Assembly: GCF_024181385.1 (NCBI RefSeq)
Contig: NZ_CP051305.1
Span: forward strand, 124,001 to 188,000
Source of the DNA: Treponema sp. OMZ 798
Lineage (GTDB): Bacteria; Spirochaetota; Spirochaetia; Treponematales; Treponemataceae
Length of the DNA stretch: 64,000 nt
Direction of reading: 5' to 3'
Part shown: one piece after another, positions 18,829 to 27,012 of the stretch
Position numbering within the stretch: the first letter of the stretch is position 1
How the letters are laid out: each line of letters opens with the position of its first letter
Notes under the pieces: model-generated
The model's database searches: none
What the model saw: only the letters and a program-made list of their open reading frames with translations
Told to the model about the DNA's origin: nothing
Translations under genes and position numbers: made by a program

Positions 18829-19598
18829 TATATTCCTCCAAAAAGAGAGTAAGCGAAAAGAACGGAACCTATACCGAAGGCGATGGCCACGGCGATGAGT
18901 ACAGCCTCACAGGTACGGGCAATTCCCGAAATTAAATCTCCCAAAATAAAGTCCCTTATACCCGATGTAAAGGCGACTCCCGGTACAAGTGATAAAACGG
19001 CTCCAACTATTATCATGTCAAGATTTTTTACAAAGCCTACATGATAAAAAAGAATGGTTATTATGCCTACAAAAAAGCCCGCTATAAAATTTCCTAAAAA
19101 TACCGTTTTAGAAAACCGGGTAATCCTATCATTTAAAAATACGGCAGCAAAGGTTGCAAGAAAGGTAACGATAAAATCGTTTACCGTACCGCCTAGAAGT
19201 ACGGAGAAAACTCCGCAGCCTATTCCGGCCGTCGTCAAGATAAGCCAATAGGGATAACCTTTTTCTGCATCAATCTTTTTTAAAATATCGAGGGCCTCAG
19301 TTTCAGCGATTTTGCCTTGAGTAAAGTTTCTTGAAAATTCGTTTACCAATGAAATCTTTTTTATATTGCTGCCGCGGCTCTTTATATTTTTAATATACGT
19401 AGTGCCTTCTTTTTTGTCGTCACCTATCATTATTACGGTAGGACTTATAAAAACGGCTATATCTGTAAAACCTCGCGAAGCACAGATCCTTAAAATAGTC
19501 TCTTCGGTTCTATTCATCTCGGCTCCGTTTTTTATTAAAAGCTCTCCGGCCGCTAAAGCGATTCTAAAAATTGAAACCGCTTTTTTTTCTTCTTCCAT
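18828..19598 (-). CDS. ThrE-type exporter, large membrane subunit
   Basis: About 256 residues starting at MEEEKKAVS, preceded by GGGG; a longer frame to 19661 adds a hydrophobic but poorly supported 21-residue lead. The N-terminal ~110 residues are the soluble domain ('LIKNGAEMNRTEETI'), followed by about five membrane segments including 'LVPGVAFTSGIRDFILGDL'. It is coupled to the small subunit downstream. The likely role is export of threonine, serine or small dipeptides. Confidence 0.8.
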   Translation of the reverse strand: MEEEKKAVSIFRIALAAGELLIKNGAEMNRTEETILRICASRGFTDIAVFISPTVIMIGDDKKEGTTYIKNIKSRGSNIKKISLVNEFSRNFTQGKIAETEALDILKKIDAEKGYPYWLILTTAGIGCGVFSVLLGGTVNDFIVTFLATFAAVFLNDRITRFSKTVFLGNFIAGFFVGIITILFYHVGFVKNLDMIIVGAVLSLVPGVAFTSGIRDFILGDLISGIARTCEAVLIAVAIAFGIGSVLFAYSLFGGI

Positions 19599-19783
19599 TA
19601 TTTTCCCCAGTCGTGTTAAAGTCTTGAACCAAAATATAACACAGGCGATTGAAAAAAACAAGTAATCCTGTGTTATGTAAGGGTAATACCGCTTGCAATT
19701 TATACGGTACGACTTAATCGGTGAAACTTAAATTAGAGGCAGTACTTTATTTAATGCGGATTTTATGATATAATCACTCAAAT

Positions 19784-20320
19784 ATGGATTATTATGTAGT
19801 TCAGGTCAGTACAGGTAAAGAAAAGAATTTTATCGAAGATGCGGAATTTAAAAATAAATTTAAAGAACTATCTTATTCTATAGTTTTTCCTCAAAGAATT
19901 TTAAAGATAAGAAAGTCCGGTAAGGTAACGGAGAAGCAGCTGCCTGTTTTTGCTGGGTATTTGTTTATAGGTGCTGATGAGATTTCAAAAGAGTTGTATC
20001 AGCATATTAGAAAGTGTAAAGGCTTTTATAGATTTTTACCTAATAATCAAGAACCCAGATCTTTAGAAGGAAGAGATTTGGAAATCCTTAATCAATTTAT
20101 TTCTTTTGGAGGGGTTGCGAAAATTTCACAAGTCGTATTTGATGAAAATGATAGAATAAAAGTTATTGAAGGTCCTTTAAGCGGACTTGAAGGTTATATT
20201 GTAAGAGTGAATAAGAGGAAGGGAAGAGCTACCGTTTGTCTGGATATGTGTCAGACTGCTTTTTCTATCGACTTAGGATTTGAAACAATAAAGAAGGAAG
20301 AAAAAAATGGACCGTCCTAA
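19784..20320 (+). CDS. NusG-paralogue transcription antiterminator (LoaP/RfaH-like)
   Basis: A 178-residue protein with a NusG N-terminal domain (starts 'YYVVQVSTGKEKNF', with 'AGYLFIGADE') and a C-terminal KOW domain ('FDENDRIKVIEGPLSGLEGYIVRVNKRKG'). Specialised NusG paralogues bind elongating RNA polymerase and suppress termination across polysaccharide or secondary-metabolite operons. It overlaps the CapD-type gene by 14 bases. TATAAT lies near 19767. Its natural target is probably this sugar operon, whose next member now lies 23 kb away beyond the peptide island. Confidence 0.85.
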   Translation: MDYYVVQVSTGKEKNFIEDAEFKNKFKELSYSIVFPQRILKIRKSGKVTEKQLPVFAGYLFIGADEISKELYQHIRKCKGFYRFLPNNQEPRSLEGRDLEILNQFISFGGVAKISQVVFDENDRIKVIEGPLSGLEGYIVRVNKRKGRATVCLDMCQTAFSIDLGFETIKKEEKNGPS

Positions 20321-21782
20321 TAAGCAAAAATCTTCTATATATATAGTAGGCGCAGGTCTTGCCGGAACTATGATTGCGCATGAAATTTCGGCAAAAAAAA
20401 TATTCGGTAAGGTTGCCGCATTCTTGGACGATGATCCTAAAAAAATCGGAACCAAGATTGATGGAATCCCGGTATTCGGTCCCATAAGTGAAACGGTTCA
20501 TTTAATAAGAATAGATGCAGGAGATGTGGCTCTGATTGCAATTCCCAGTATACGCTCCGAACGTTTGCGGGAAATATATGAGCTTTTAAAATCGGCAGGG
20601 TTTTCAAAAATAAAGTTGTTACCTGCAATTTCGCAAATCATTGACGGTTCGGCGCATTTGGTGCAGGCCCGCGAGATAGACCCGCAGGACTTACTTACCC
20701 GCACTCCCGTCACAATTTCTTTAAAAAAAAGTTTGGCATACCTCAGAGGAAAGCGTGTTTTAATTACAGGTGCCGGAGGTTCTATCGGGAGCGAACTCTG
20801 CCGTCAGCTTTTATCCGGCGGTGCCGAACGCCTCTATCTTTTCGGGCACGGAGAAAATTCCATCTACCAAATTTATAAAGAGCTTAAAATATTGCAGGCA
20901 GGCGGTGTCGGCGACAAAGCTACAATTGTTCCGGTTATAGGAGAGTTAAAAGACTGCGAGTATATGCGCTACATCATCAAGCAATTAAAATGCGATGCGG
21001 TTTTTCATACGGCGGCTTATAAACACGTTCCTTTGATGGAAGAAAATCCTGTTGCGGTTATCGAAAACAATGTCTTCGGAACAAAGAATCTTTTGGATGC
21101 CTGTGTCGAATTCGGAGTAAAACGCTTCGTTTTAATTTCGACCGATAAGGCTGTTGAGCCTGTTTCGGTTTACGGTGTTTCAAAACTATTAAGCGAAAAA
21201 TTGGTATTGCAGGCTGCCGAAGCCGTAAAAGAAAAAAAAGATTCGGCCTACATGTTTGTCCGCTTCGGAAATGTTTTGGGTTCAAGAGGTTCTATCTTTC
21301 CCTTATTTGTAGAGCAAATACAAAACGGAGGTCCCGTTACCGTAACCGATAAAAAGATGATCCGCTTTTTTATGACAATCCCCGAAGCTTGTTCCTTGGT
21401 ATTGCAGACTGGAGGTGTCGGCAAATCGGGCGAGTCCTATCTTCTCGACATGGGGGAACCTGTAAATATTTATGAGACGGCAAAACAGTTGATAAGCTAC
21501 ATGGGCTTTGAACCTGAGAAGGATATTAAGATAGAAATAATCGGCCCCAGAGAAGGGGAGCGTTTGGAAGAACCTCTTTGGTCATCAACCGAATATCTTG
21601 AAAAAACCGATTACGAAAAAATTATGCGTCTCCGCGATAAAAAAGAATTCGATTCTAAAATCTTAAACGAAATTTTAAAGACCCTGCACCCTTTTTGTTT
21701 TTATAGTGAAGAAAACAAAGATGACTTCCGCAACAAAGAAAAGATGCGCAAGTTTTTAGAGGAAAAAGAGCTTTTAAGATAA
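20307..21782 (+). CDS. CapD/FlaA1-type NDP-sugar 4,6-dehydratase/epimerase
   Basis: A 491-residue protein. An N-terminal Rossmann-like sensor or CoA-binding-like domain ('IVGAGLAGTMIAHE') covers about residues 1-140 and lacks the four membrane helices of full-length PglF/CapD proteins. The catalytic short-chain dehydrogenase domain follows, with 'VLITGAGGSIGSELCRQLL', 'AAYKHVPLMEENP' and 'ISTDKAVEPVSVYGVSK'. It makes 4-keto-6-deoxy sugar nucleotides for surface glycans. The logical next enzyme, a DegT aminotransferase, lies at 44601. Confidence 0.88.
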   Translation: MDRPNKQKSSIYIVGAGLAGTMIAHEISAKKIFGKVAAFLDDDPKKIGTKIDGIPVFGPISETVHLIRIDAGDVALIAIPSIRSERLREIYELLKSAGFSKIKLLPAISQIIDGSAHLVQAREIDPQDLLTRTPVTISLKKSLAYLRGKRVLITGAGGSIGSELCRQLLSGGAERLYLFGHGENSIYQIYKELKILQAGGVGDKATIVPVIGELKDCEYMRYIIKQLKCDAVFHTAAYKHVPLMEENPVAVIENNVFGTKNLLDACVEFGVKRFVLISTDKAVEPVSVYGVSKLLSEKLVLQAAEAVKEKKDSAYMFVRFGNVLGSRGSIFPLFVEQIQNGGPVTVTDKKMIRFFMTIPEACSLVLQTGGVGKSGESYLLDMGEPVNIYETAKQLISYMGFEPEKDIKIEIIGPREGERLEEPLWSSTEYLEKTDYEKIMRLRDKKEFDSKILNEILKTLHPFCFYSEENKDDFRNKEKMRKFLEEKELLR

Positions 21783-21783
21783 A

Positions 21784-21917
21784 CCTTGACATATATTTGA
21801 GTTGTGTTATACTTATAAAGATGATATTTATAACCACCACGGAAAACTAATTTTACTGTTTAATAAAACCGCGAAAAAGATGTCTTGTTGCGTAATTTGT
21901 AAAATTTTAGTATGCTT
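21784..21917 (+). promoter_or_regulatory. Two promoters and left copy of the island-flanking repeat
   Basis: TTGACA, a 16-base spacer and TATACT occur just after the CapD stop. A second promoter-like unit (TTGCGT 21888-21893, 17 bases, TATGCT 21911-21916) lies inside a repeat at 21868-21917. Closely related copies are at 38791-38841 and 44511-44561. Confidence 0.65.
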
Positions 21918-21947
21918 TTGAAAGGTGTTTGCAAGCAGGAGTTTAAG

Positions 21948-23249
21948 ATGAAAAAAATTATCTTTCGAATTGTTATTGCTGTTTTGATTATTGGAACTGC
22001 CGCTTTTTTTATTTTATTTTCAAAATATTCCGAAGCAGATGAGCAAAAATATAAAAATTCTTATATGTCAAAAAAAGAATTGGAAGAAGATTACGCCTTT
22101 GTTTGGGATTTTATAGAAAACGGTTATCCTTTTAAAAATGTTTGTATAAGAGCCGGAACTGATTTAGAAAAAATAAAAAAAGATTATTTTAAAAAGTTAC
22201 CGGATATAAAAGATGAATTGGAGTGTTATTTATTTTATATGAGTTTGCTTTCTAAAATACAAAATAATAAACATATTGGGCATCTTGATGTATATGATGT
22301 GTATTCATTAAATTCGGATACATATAGAGTACAAAATACTAATGTATATGATAATGATGTAAAAGTAAATTCGTTTTATTATTTACTTCTTATGAGAATG
22401 AACTCTGCAATAGAGCAAAATCGTTCGGAAGAGATATTAAAAAAATATGATTTAAACTTAAAGCCTACTATTGATTTGGAAGAGGAGAATGGTCTTCAAT
22501 CTTATTTTGAAACAAAAATTATTGAAGATAAAAAAATTGCCTATTTAAATATAAAAAGCTTTTATACGTATACTAATGAAATTAAAGAAGCATATAAAAA
22601 AAGACTGAATTCAATTTTAACTTCATTTCAAGATTATGAAAATTTAATCATAGACCTGCGGGAAAATAGAGGGGGTGTTAGACGCCTTTGGCAAGATTGT
22701 ATTGTTTCTCCCTTAATTAAAAAAGAGCAGGAGTTTTGCTGGGAGGTTGCTTATAATAGTAATAATAAATTTACAAAGGCTTTTATAAAAGATTTTCATT
22801 CCAGTAAACTTGAACCCAATAGAAATTTCGATTCTTTTAGTTTTAGCAGCAAAAATAAACCCGATAAAGAAAATTTTGATTCTATATGCAGTTATACAAA
22901 AATTATTAAACCCTTGCAGCCTTCTATTAATTTTTCAGGAAAGATTTGGTTATTGATAGGATCGGCCGCCGAATCTGCGGCTGATGAATTTGCATCATTT
23001 GCAAAGCAGACAAAGTTTGCGAATGTGATTGGAGAAAATACTTCAGGAAACGGTCTTAACAGCAGCTGCTTTTATTTAAAACTACCCAATAGTTCCCTTC
23101 TTATCCAAAGCGATATTTTGTACGGTCTTAATTCCGATGGTTCATGTAATTCCGAAGTAGGCACAGCTCCCGATATTTATAATCTCCCCGGTAAGGATGC
23201 CTTAGAGACTTGTTTGGAAGAAATCAAAAGATTGGAAAATAAAAACTAG
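21948..23249 (+). CDS. S41-peptidase-like protein A, membrane-anchored, no precursor partner
   Basis: About 433 residues starting at MKKIIFRI after GCAGGAG. An N-terminal helix (about 5-25) anchors it, with the rest outside the cytoplasm. It carries the island-wide start motif 'FVWDFIENGYPFKNVC'. The C-terminal half is peptidase S41-like: 'LIIDLRENRGG', the putative nucleophile in 'SAAESAADEF', then 'VIGENTSGNGLN', where the usual catalytic Lys is missing, and the invariant tail 'GTAPDIYNLPGKDALETC'. It is closest to copy F (31006). No leader-peptide gene precedes it, unlike most copies, so it may be the founder or an orphan partner. Confidence 0.75.
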   Translation: MKKIIFRIVIAVLIIGTAAFFILFSKYSEADEQKYKNSYMSKKELEEDYAFVWDFIENGYPFKNVCIRAGTDLEKIKKDYFKKLPDIKDELECYLFYMSLLSKIQNNKHIGHLDVYDVYSLNSDTYRVQNTNVYDNDVKVNSFYYLLLMRMNSAIEQNRSEEILKKYDLNLKPTIDLEEENGLQSYFETKIIEDKKIAYLNIKSFYTYTNEIKEAYKKRLNSILTSFQDYENLIIDLRENRGGVRRLWQDCIVSPLIKKEQEFCWEVAYNSNNKFTKAFIKDFHSSKLEPNRNFDSFSFSSKNKPDKENFDSICSYTKIIKPLQPSINFSGKIWLLIGSAAESAADEFASFAKQTKFANVIGENTSGNGLNSSCFYLKLPNSSLLIQSDILYGLNSDGSCNSEVGTAPDIYNLPGKDALETCLEEIKRLENKN

Positions 23250-23470
23250 TTTTTTACCGTTTAATTTAACCGCCAAGCCCGCGAAGGGCGCAAAGAAATT
23301 TTTAGGGGAGAAGAAAAACTTTTGATGGAGCAAAAGTTTTTCTTCTCCCCTAATATAGCGGTATGGATTATCATTAAGACAAACCTGCGGTTTTTCTTAA
23401 TAATCTTTTTCCTTTGCGTTCCTTACGGGTTATTAAAAATAAATAAAATTGTAAACTTCTAAAATAAACA
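23250..23470 (+). repeat. Intercassette repeat with two hairpins (complete copy)
   Basis: An outer imperfect inverted repeat (AACCGC... to ...CCTTACGGG) encloses two stem-loops. The first spans 23302-23353, a perfect 23-bp stem with loop ATGGAG. The second is ATTAAGACAAACC TGC GGTTTTTCTTAAT near 23373-23401. The same block follows copies C, D, E and G. It sits where a transcript should end, so it probably works as a terminator, and it is also a recombination substrate. Confidence 0.75.
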
Positions 23471-23471
23471 C

Positions 23472-23570
23472 TTGACAGATTACAAAAGTATGTTAAGATT
23501 AAATTAAGGTCTTTTTAAAAGACTAAAAATATTTGAATTTAGGTGTAGGAGCCTAAACAAAGGAGTTTTT
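23472..23570 (+). promoter_or_regulatory. Cassette promoter and 5'-UTR hairpin, precursor 1
   Basis: TTGACA (23472-23477), 16-base spacer, TAAGAT (23494-23499). The UTR has GTCTTTT/AAAAGAC and then TTTAGG (23538-23543) pairing with CCTAAA (23552-23557), immediately before AAAGGAG. Confidence 0.75.
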
Positions 23571-23781
23571 ATGAAAGACTTATTGAACAATGGGTTTTCA
23601 GCCTGTGTCTGAAACAGAGATGCTGATGGTTGAGGGCGGTGCAGGTGATAATGGGCCGCAAAAAGGTAAAGATCCTTTATGTCCATTTCCTGATGAAGGC
23701 GGAGGAAAACCGAAAGAACCGAAAGAACCAGATCCTGGTTCCGGCGGAGGCAGTGGTGACCTACAAAATTTTAATGTATGA
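23571..23781 (+). pseudogene. Double-glycine precursor peptide 1, frameshifted in the leader
   Basis: ATG 23571 with a good ribosome binding site begins the common leader MKDLLNNG, but one extra T in a run of four (near 23594-23597) shifts the frame to a stop at 23610. The correct frame continues from an internal ATG at 23590 as MGFQPVSETEMLMVEGG, then a 44-residue Gly/Pro/Lys-rich core starting AGDNGPQKGKDP. The internal ATG has no ribosome binding site but would yield a shortened leader that still has the double-glycine site. Either the gene is broken or it uses the second start; an assembly error is also possible. Confidence 0.7.
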
Positions 23782-23790
23782 TAATAACAA

Positions 23791-23826
23791 TTAATCGTTG
23801 AGATGGATTTCTGTCTCAACGATTAA
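23791..23826 (+). promoter_or_regulatory. Hairpin between precursor 1 and S41-like protein B
   Basis: TTAATCGTTGAGA (23791-23803) pairs perfectly with TCTCAACGATTAA (23814-23826). No long T-run follows, so partial attenuation or RNA stabilisation is as likely as full termination. Confidence 0.7.
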
Positions 23827-23852
23827 CAATTATCATATTAAGGAGAATTTTT

Positions 23853-25127
23853 ATGAAACCTGATGCTAAAAAGAAAGTAGAATTTTTTTTTATTTGTGCT
23901 TTAGTTGTTCTAGTAATTTCTTTTTTTGCATTTTCTATATATTTATCAAAAAAAGAGGAAAATGGAGAGTTTAGTTTTAATTCATTCAAATCGGGTTTTA
24001 TTTCTTTTGAAGATTGCATCGCTGATTACGAAGCTTTTTGGGATTTTATCTACACCGAATATCCTTTTACCGAAGTATGTGAAAGAAAAGGAGCCGATTT
24101 AAAAAAAATAAAGGACGAAGGACATAAAAAAATTGAATATTCAGCCCCCATAGATAGTCAAAACTCATATATATCTTTTTATGCAAAACTTTGTGAAGAT
24201 ATCACTTCCCGTTATTTTACAGGTCATCTTTATCCTGTATCTATGAGAGATTATGAATATGGTATGGCTTCTTCCGATTCCTATTTTAAGTTATATGATG
24301 TAGATTTAATGAACTCTTTTTATAGTGCTAAGCCTTATTATACCGTTAATTCTTTAATAGGCAGCGGTGCAAGAATGGTTAAGGCCGATATAAAAATAAT
24401 CGAGGAGGGTAAGATAGCTTATGTAAGGATAGATTCTTTTCGGAAAAGAGGATATGCAAAAGAGTATGTACAGTATAAAAAGGATATGAAAAAGTTTTTC
24501 TTGGATACCGAAAAATATAAACATATAATAATAGATGTATCTCATAACGGCGGGGGAAGTGTTGAATGTTATGACAGTGATATTTTGAGTTATAATAATA
24601 TTGGCAGAAATATCCGGCAAAAAATATATTTTTTATGCTCAAAAAACAAATATACAGAGCTTAATCCTTCATTTAAAAACAATCAAATAGATATAAAAGA
24701 AGTTCCCAATATAAAAAATGCAAATACAAAAAAAAATACTATAGCTCTTTATGAAGAAGATGCTGCCAGTTTTCAAGAGTTGTCTCCCGGATATGCTCCG
24801 CCCAAGGATAGGAGATATTGGTTATTGATAAGCGGAAAAACAGCCTCGGCCGCTGATAGGCTTGCAGGTTTGTGTAAGGCTTCAGGGTTTGCGACCCTTG
24901 TAGGCTCTAATACGGGAGGCTTGGGACATAACGGTTTCTATTCTCCTATTCACATGATGCTCCCGAAAAGCGGACTCCTTATAAAATTCGATCTATTGTA
25001 CGGATTAAATTCTGAAGGATATTGCACAGACGAATTCGGCACCGCCCCCGATATTTATAATCTTCCCGATAAGGATGCTTTAGAGACCTGTTTGGAGGAA
25101 ATACAAAAATTAGAATCGAGAGATTAA
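23853..25127 (+). CDS. S41-peptidase-like protein B, membrane-anchored
   Basis: A 424-residue protein with an N-terminal anchor helix (about 9-29). It has the family start motif 'FWDFIYTEYPFTEVC' and 'RYFTGHLYP'. In the S41 part, 'IIIDVSHNGGG' is the strand-loop near the oxyanion region, the putative nucleophile is about Ser332 in 'GKTASAADRLAG', and 'VGSNTGGLGHNG' lacks the Lys of the classic Ser-Lys dyad. The tail is the shared 'FGTAPDIYNLP' block. AAGGAG precedes the ATG. It pairs with precursor 1 and is very similar to copy C. Confidence 0.78.
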   Translation: MKPDAKKKVEFFFICALVVLVISFFAFSIYLSKKEENGEFSFNSFKSGFISFEDCIADYEAFWDFIYTEYPFTEVCERKGADLKKIKDEGHKKIEYSAPIDSQNSYISFYAKLCEDITSRYFTGHLYPVSMRDYEYGMASSDSYFKLYDVDLMNSFYSAKPYYTVNSLIGSGARMVKADIKIIEEGKIAYVRIDSFRKRGYAKEYVQYKKDMKKFFLDTEKYKHIIIDVSHNGGGSVECYDSDILSYNNIGRNIRQKIYFLCSKNKYTELNPSFKNNQIDIKEVPNIKNANTKKNTIALYEEDAASFQELSPGYAPPKDRRYWLLISGKTASAADRLAGLCKASGFATLVGSNTGGLGHNGFYSPIHMMLPKSGLLIKFDLLYGLNSEGYCTDEFGTAPDIYNLPDKDALETCLEEIQKLESRD

Positions 25128-25260
25128 TTTAACCGCGAAGTTCGCAAAGGGCGCAAAGAATTTTTAGGATGTTTTTATAACCAAATCTTTAATATCCCGT
25201 TGCGGTCTTGGCGTTCCTTGCGGTTATTAAAAAAATAAAAATTATAAATTTATGTAAAGA
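25128..25260 (+). repeat. Intercassette repeat lacking the inner hairpins
   Basis: Only the outer arms are present: AACCGCGAAGTTCGCAAAGG on the left and GGCGTTCCTTGCGGTT on the right, around about 60 unrelated bases. It separates S41 copy B from the next promoter. Confidence 0.6.
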
Positions 25261-25265
25261 AACAC

Positions 25266-25469
25266 TTGACAGATTACAAAAGTATGTTAAGATTAAATAT
25301 AGTGTCTGAAACAGAGATGCTGATGGTTGAGGGCGGTGCAGGTGGTAATGGGCCGCAAAAAGGTAAAGATCCTTCATGTCCATTGCCTGATGAAGGAGGT
25401 GGGGGTAAAATAACACGACCTCCTAGGCCTGGAGGCGGCGGCGGAGGATCAAGCTGTGGTCACAGTTAA
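25266..25469 (+). pseudogene. Double-glycine precursor peptide 2, 5' end deleted
   Basis: The cassette promoter (TTGACA 25266-25271, TAAGAT 25288-25293) runs straight into the leader codons VSETEMLMVEGG. The UTR, ribosome binding site and first ~10 leader codons, present in the other cassettes, are missing. The frame is open upstream through the promoter (ATG 25284), but a transcript from that promoter would begin after it. The core starts AGGNGPQKGKDPSCPLPDEG and ends in a Gly-rich stretch with SSCGHS. Expression would need read-through from upstream or initiation at an internal ATG (25317). Confidence 0.7.
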
Positions 25470-25488
25470 ATAAGTTATTATTAAAAGA

Positions 25489-25514
25489 TAGCCGGTTTAA
25501 TATTAAATCGGCTA
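25489..25514 (+). promoter_or_regulatory. Hairpin between precursor 2 and S41-like protein C
   Basis: TAGCCGGTTTA (25489-25499) pairs with TAAATCGGCTA (25504-25514) with one G-U. It has the same position as the other intracassette hairpins but an unrelated sequence. Confidence 0.65.
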
Positions 25515-25531
25515 TTAATTAGGAGCGCTTT

Positions 25532-26767
25532 GTGAAAAAATCTCATATATTTATAGTTATAAAATGTTTATTCTTAGCCGCCTTTGTAATATGTACAATT
25601 GTTATCTCAAAAAACCGGTATAAAATATCAGGTTTTATAAGTTTTGAAGACTCCGAATCCGATTACGAAGCTTTTTGGGATTTTATTTATAACGAATATC
25701 CTTTTACCGAAGTATGCGAAAGAAAAGGGGCCGATTTAAAAAAAATAAAAGAAGAAGGTTACAAAGAAATAAAATCTTCATCTCCTAGATATAGTCAAAA
25801 CACATATATATCTTTTTATGCAAAACTTTGTGAAGATATCACTTCCCGCTATTTTACAGGTCATCTTTATCCTGCATCTATGAGTGATTATGAATATGCT
25901 ATGACTACTTCCGATTCCTATTTTAAGCTATACGATGTAGATTTAATGAACTCTTTTTATAGAGTTAAGCCTCATTATTATATTAATTCGCGTATAGGTT
26001 ATAGAGGAGTCGTTAAAGCTGATATAAAAATAATAGAAGAAGGTAAGATTGCTTATGTAAGGATTGATTCCTTTTGGTCAGGAGGATATGCAAAAGAGTA
26101 TATACAGTATAAAAAGGATATGAAAAAGTTTTTCTTAGATACCGAAAAATACAAGCATATAATAATAGATGTTTCTAATAATGGCGGAGGAGATGTGAAA
26201 TGTTATGACAGTGATATTTTGAGTTATAATAATATTGGCAGAAATATCCAACAAAGAATATATTTTTTATGCTCTAAAAATAAATATACCGAGCTTAATC
26301 CTTCATTTAAAAACAATCAAATAGATATAAAAGAAGTGCCCAATATAAAAAATGCAAACACTAAAAAAAATACTATAGCTCTTTATGAAGAAGATTCTGC
26401 CAGTTTTCAAGAGCTGGCTCCCGGATATGCTCCGCCCAAGGATAGGAAATATTGGTTATTGATAAGCGGAAAAACAGCCTCGGCCGCTGATGGGCTTGCG
26501 GGTTTGTGTAAGGCTTCGGGTTTTGCAACCCTTGTAGGTTCTAATACGGGAGGCTTGGGACATAACGGCCGACATTCACCGATTTATATGATGCTTCCGA
26601 AAAGCGGACTTCTTATAAAATTCGATCTATTGTATGGATTAAATTCGGAAGGCTATTGTGCAGACGAATTCGGCACCGCTCCCGATATTTATAATCTCCC
26701 CGGTAAGGATGCCTTAGAGACCTGTTTGGAAGAGATACGAAAATTAGGGGAAAAGACAAACTTTTGA
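25532..26767 (+). CDS. S41-peptidase-like protein C, membrane-anchored
   Basis: A 411-residue protein beginning at GTG 25532 after TTAGGAG. The anchor helix is at about residues 7-26. It has 'FWDFIYNEYPFTEVC', 'IIIDVSNNGGG' and the putative nucleophile Ser in 'GKTASAADGLAG'; the dyad Lys is missing as in its relatives. Long stretches are identical to copy B, including 'KNKYTELNPSFKNNQID', and both partners follow precursors of the DNGPQKGKDP type. The last residues, KLGEKTNF, are encoded by the left arm of the terminal hairpin repeat. Confidence 0.78.
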   Translation: MKKSHIFIVIKCLFLAAFVICTIVISKNRYKISGFISFEDSESDYEAFWDFIYNEYPFTEVCERKGADLKKIKEEGYKEIKSSSPRYSQNTYISFYAKLCEDITSRYFTGHLYPASMSDYEYAMTTSDSYFKLYDVDLMNSFYRVKPHYYINSRIGYRGVVKADIKIIEEGKIAYVRIDSFWSGGYAKEYIQYKKDMKKFFLDTEKYKHIIIDVSNNGGGDVKCYDSDILSYNNIGRNIQQRIYFLCSKNKYTELNPSFKNNQIDIKEVPNIKNANTKKNTIALYEEDSASFQELAPGYAPPKDRKYWLLISGKTASAADGLAGLCKASGFATLVGSNTGGLGHNGRHSPIYMMLPKSGLLIKFDLLYGLNSEGYCADEFGTAPDIYNLPGKDALETCLEEIRKLGEKTNF

Positions 26768-26930
26768 TGGAGCAAAAGTTTTTCTTCTCCCCTAATTTAG
26801 AGGTATGGATTATCATTAAGACAAACCTACGGTTTTTCTTAATAATCTTTTCCCTTTGCGTTCCTTACGGGTTATTAAAAATAAATAAATAAAAACGAAA
26901 AAAAATATTATAAATATTTGTAAACATCAC
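26747..26930 (+). repeat. Intercassette repeat, overlapping the S41 C stop codon
   Basis: The hairpin (26747-26792) has its left arm inside the coding end of copy C and contains mismatches against the perfect version at 23305. The second hairpin and the AT-rich tail follow. Together with the next promoter and leader it is repeated 3,628 bases downstream with no change in spacing. Confidence 0.75.
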
Positions 26931-27012
26931 TTGACAAATAAATAAAGTATGCTATACTTAACCTAATCTTAAATTTGAGTTTAGGTGTAGGAGCCTAAAC
27001 AAAGGAGTTTAC
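26931..27012 (+). promoter_or_regulatory. Cassette promoter and 5'-UTR hairpin, precursor 3
   Basis: TTGACA (26931-26936), 16 bases, TATACT (26953-26958): the strongest promoter of the set. GTTTAGG (26979-26985) pairs with CCTAAAC (26994-27000) just before AAAGGAG. The upstream GTCTTTT hairpin seen in other copies is missing. Confidence 0.8.

Noticed and set aside
23302..23353. Insertion sequence or CRISPR repeat
   Set aside because: The repeat blocks carry no transposase, no target-site duplications that I can see and no regular spacers; they sit at transcript ends and behave as terminator-type intergenic repeats.
23590..23781. Independent small gene with its own start
   Set aside because: The start lies inside the common leader and only appears because of an inserted T; it is treated as a rescue start of precursor 1.
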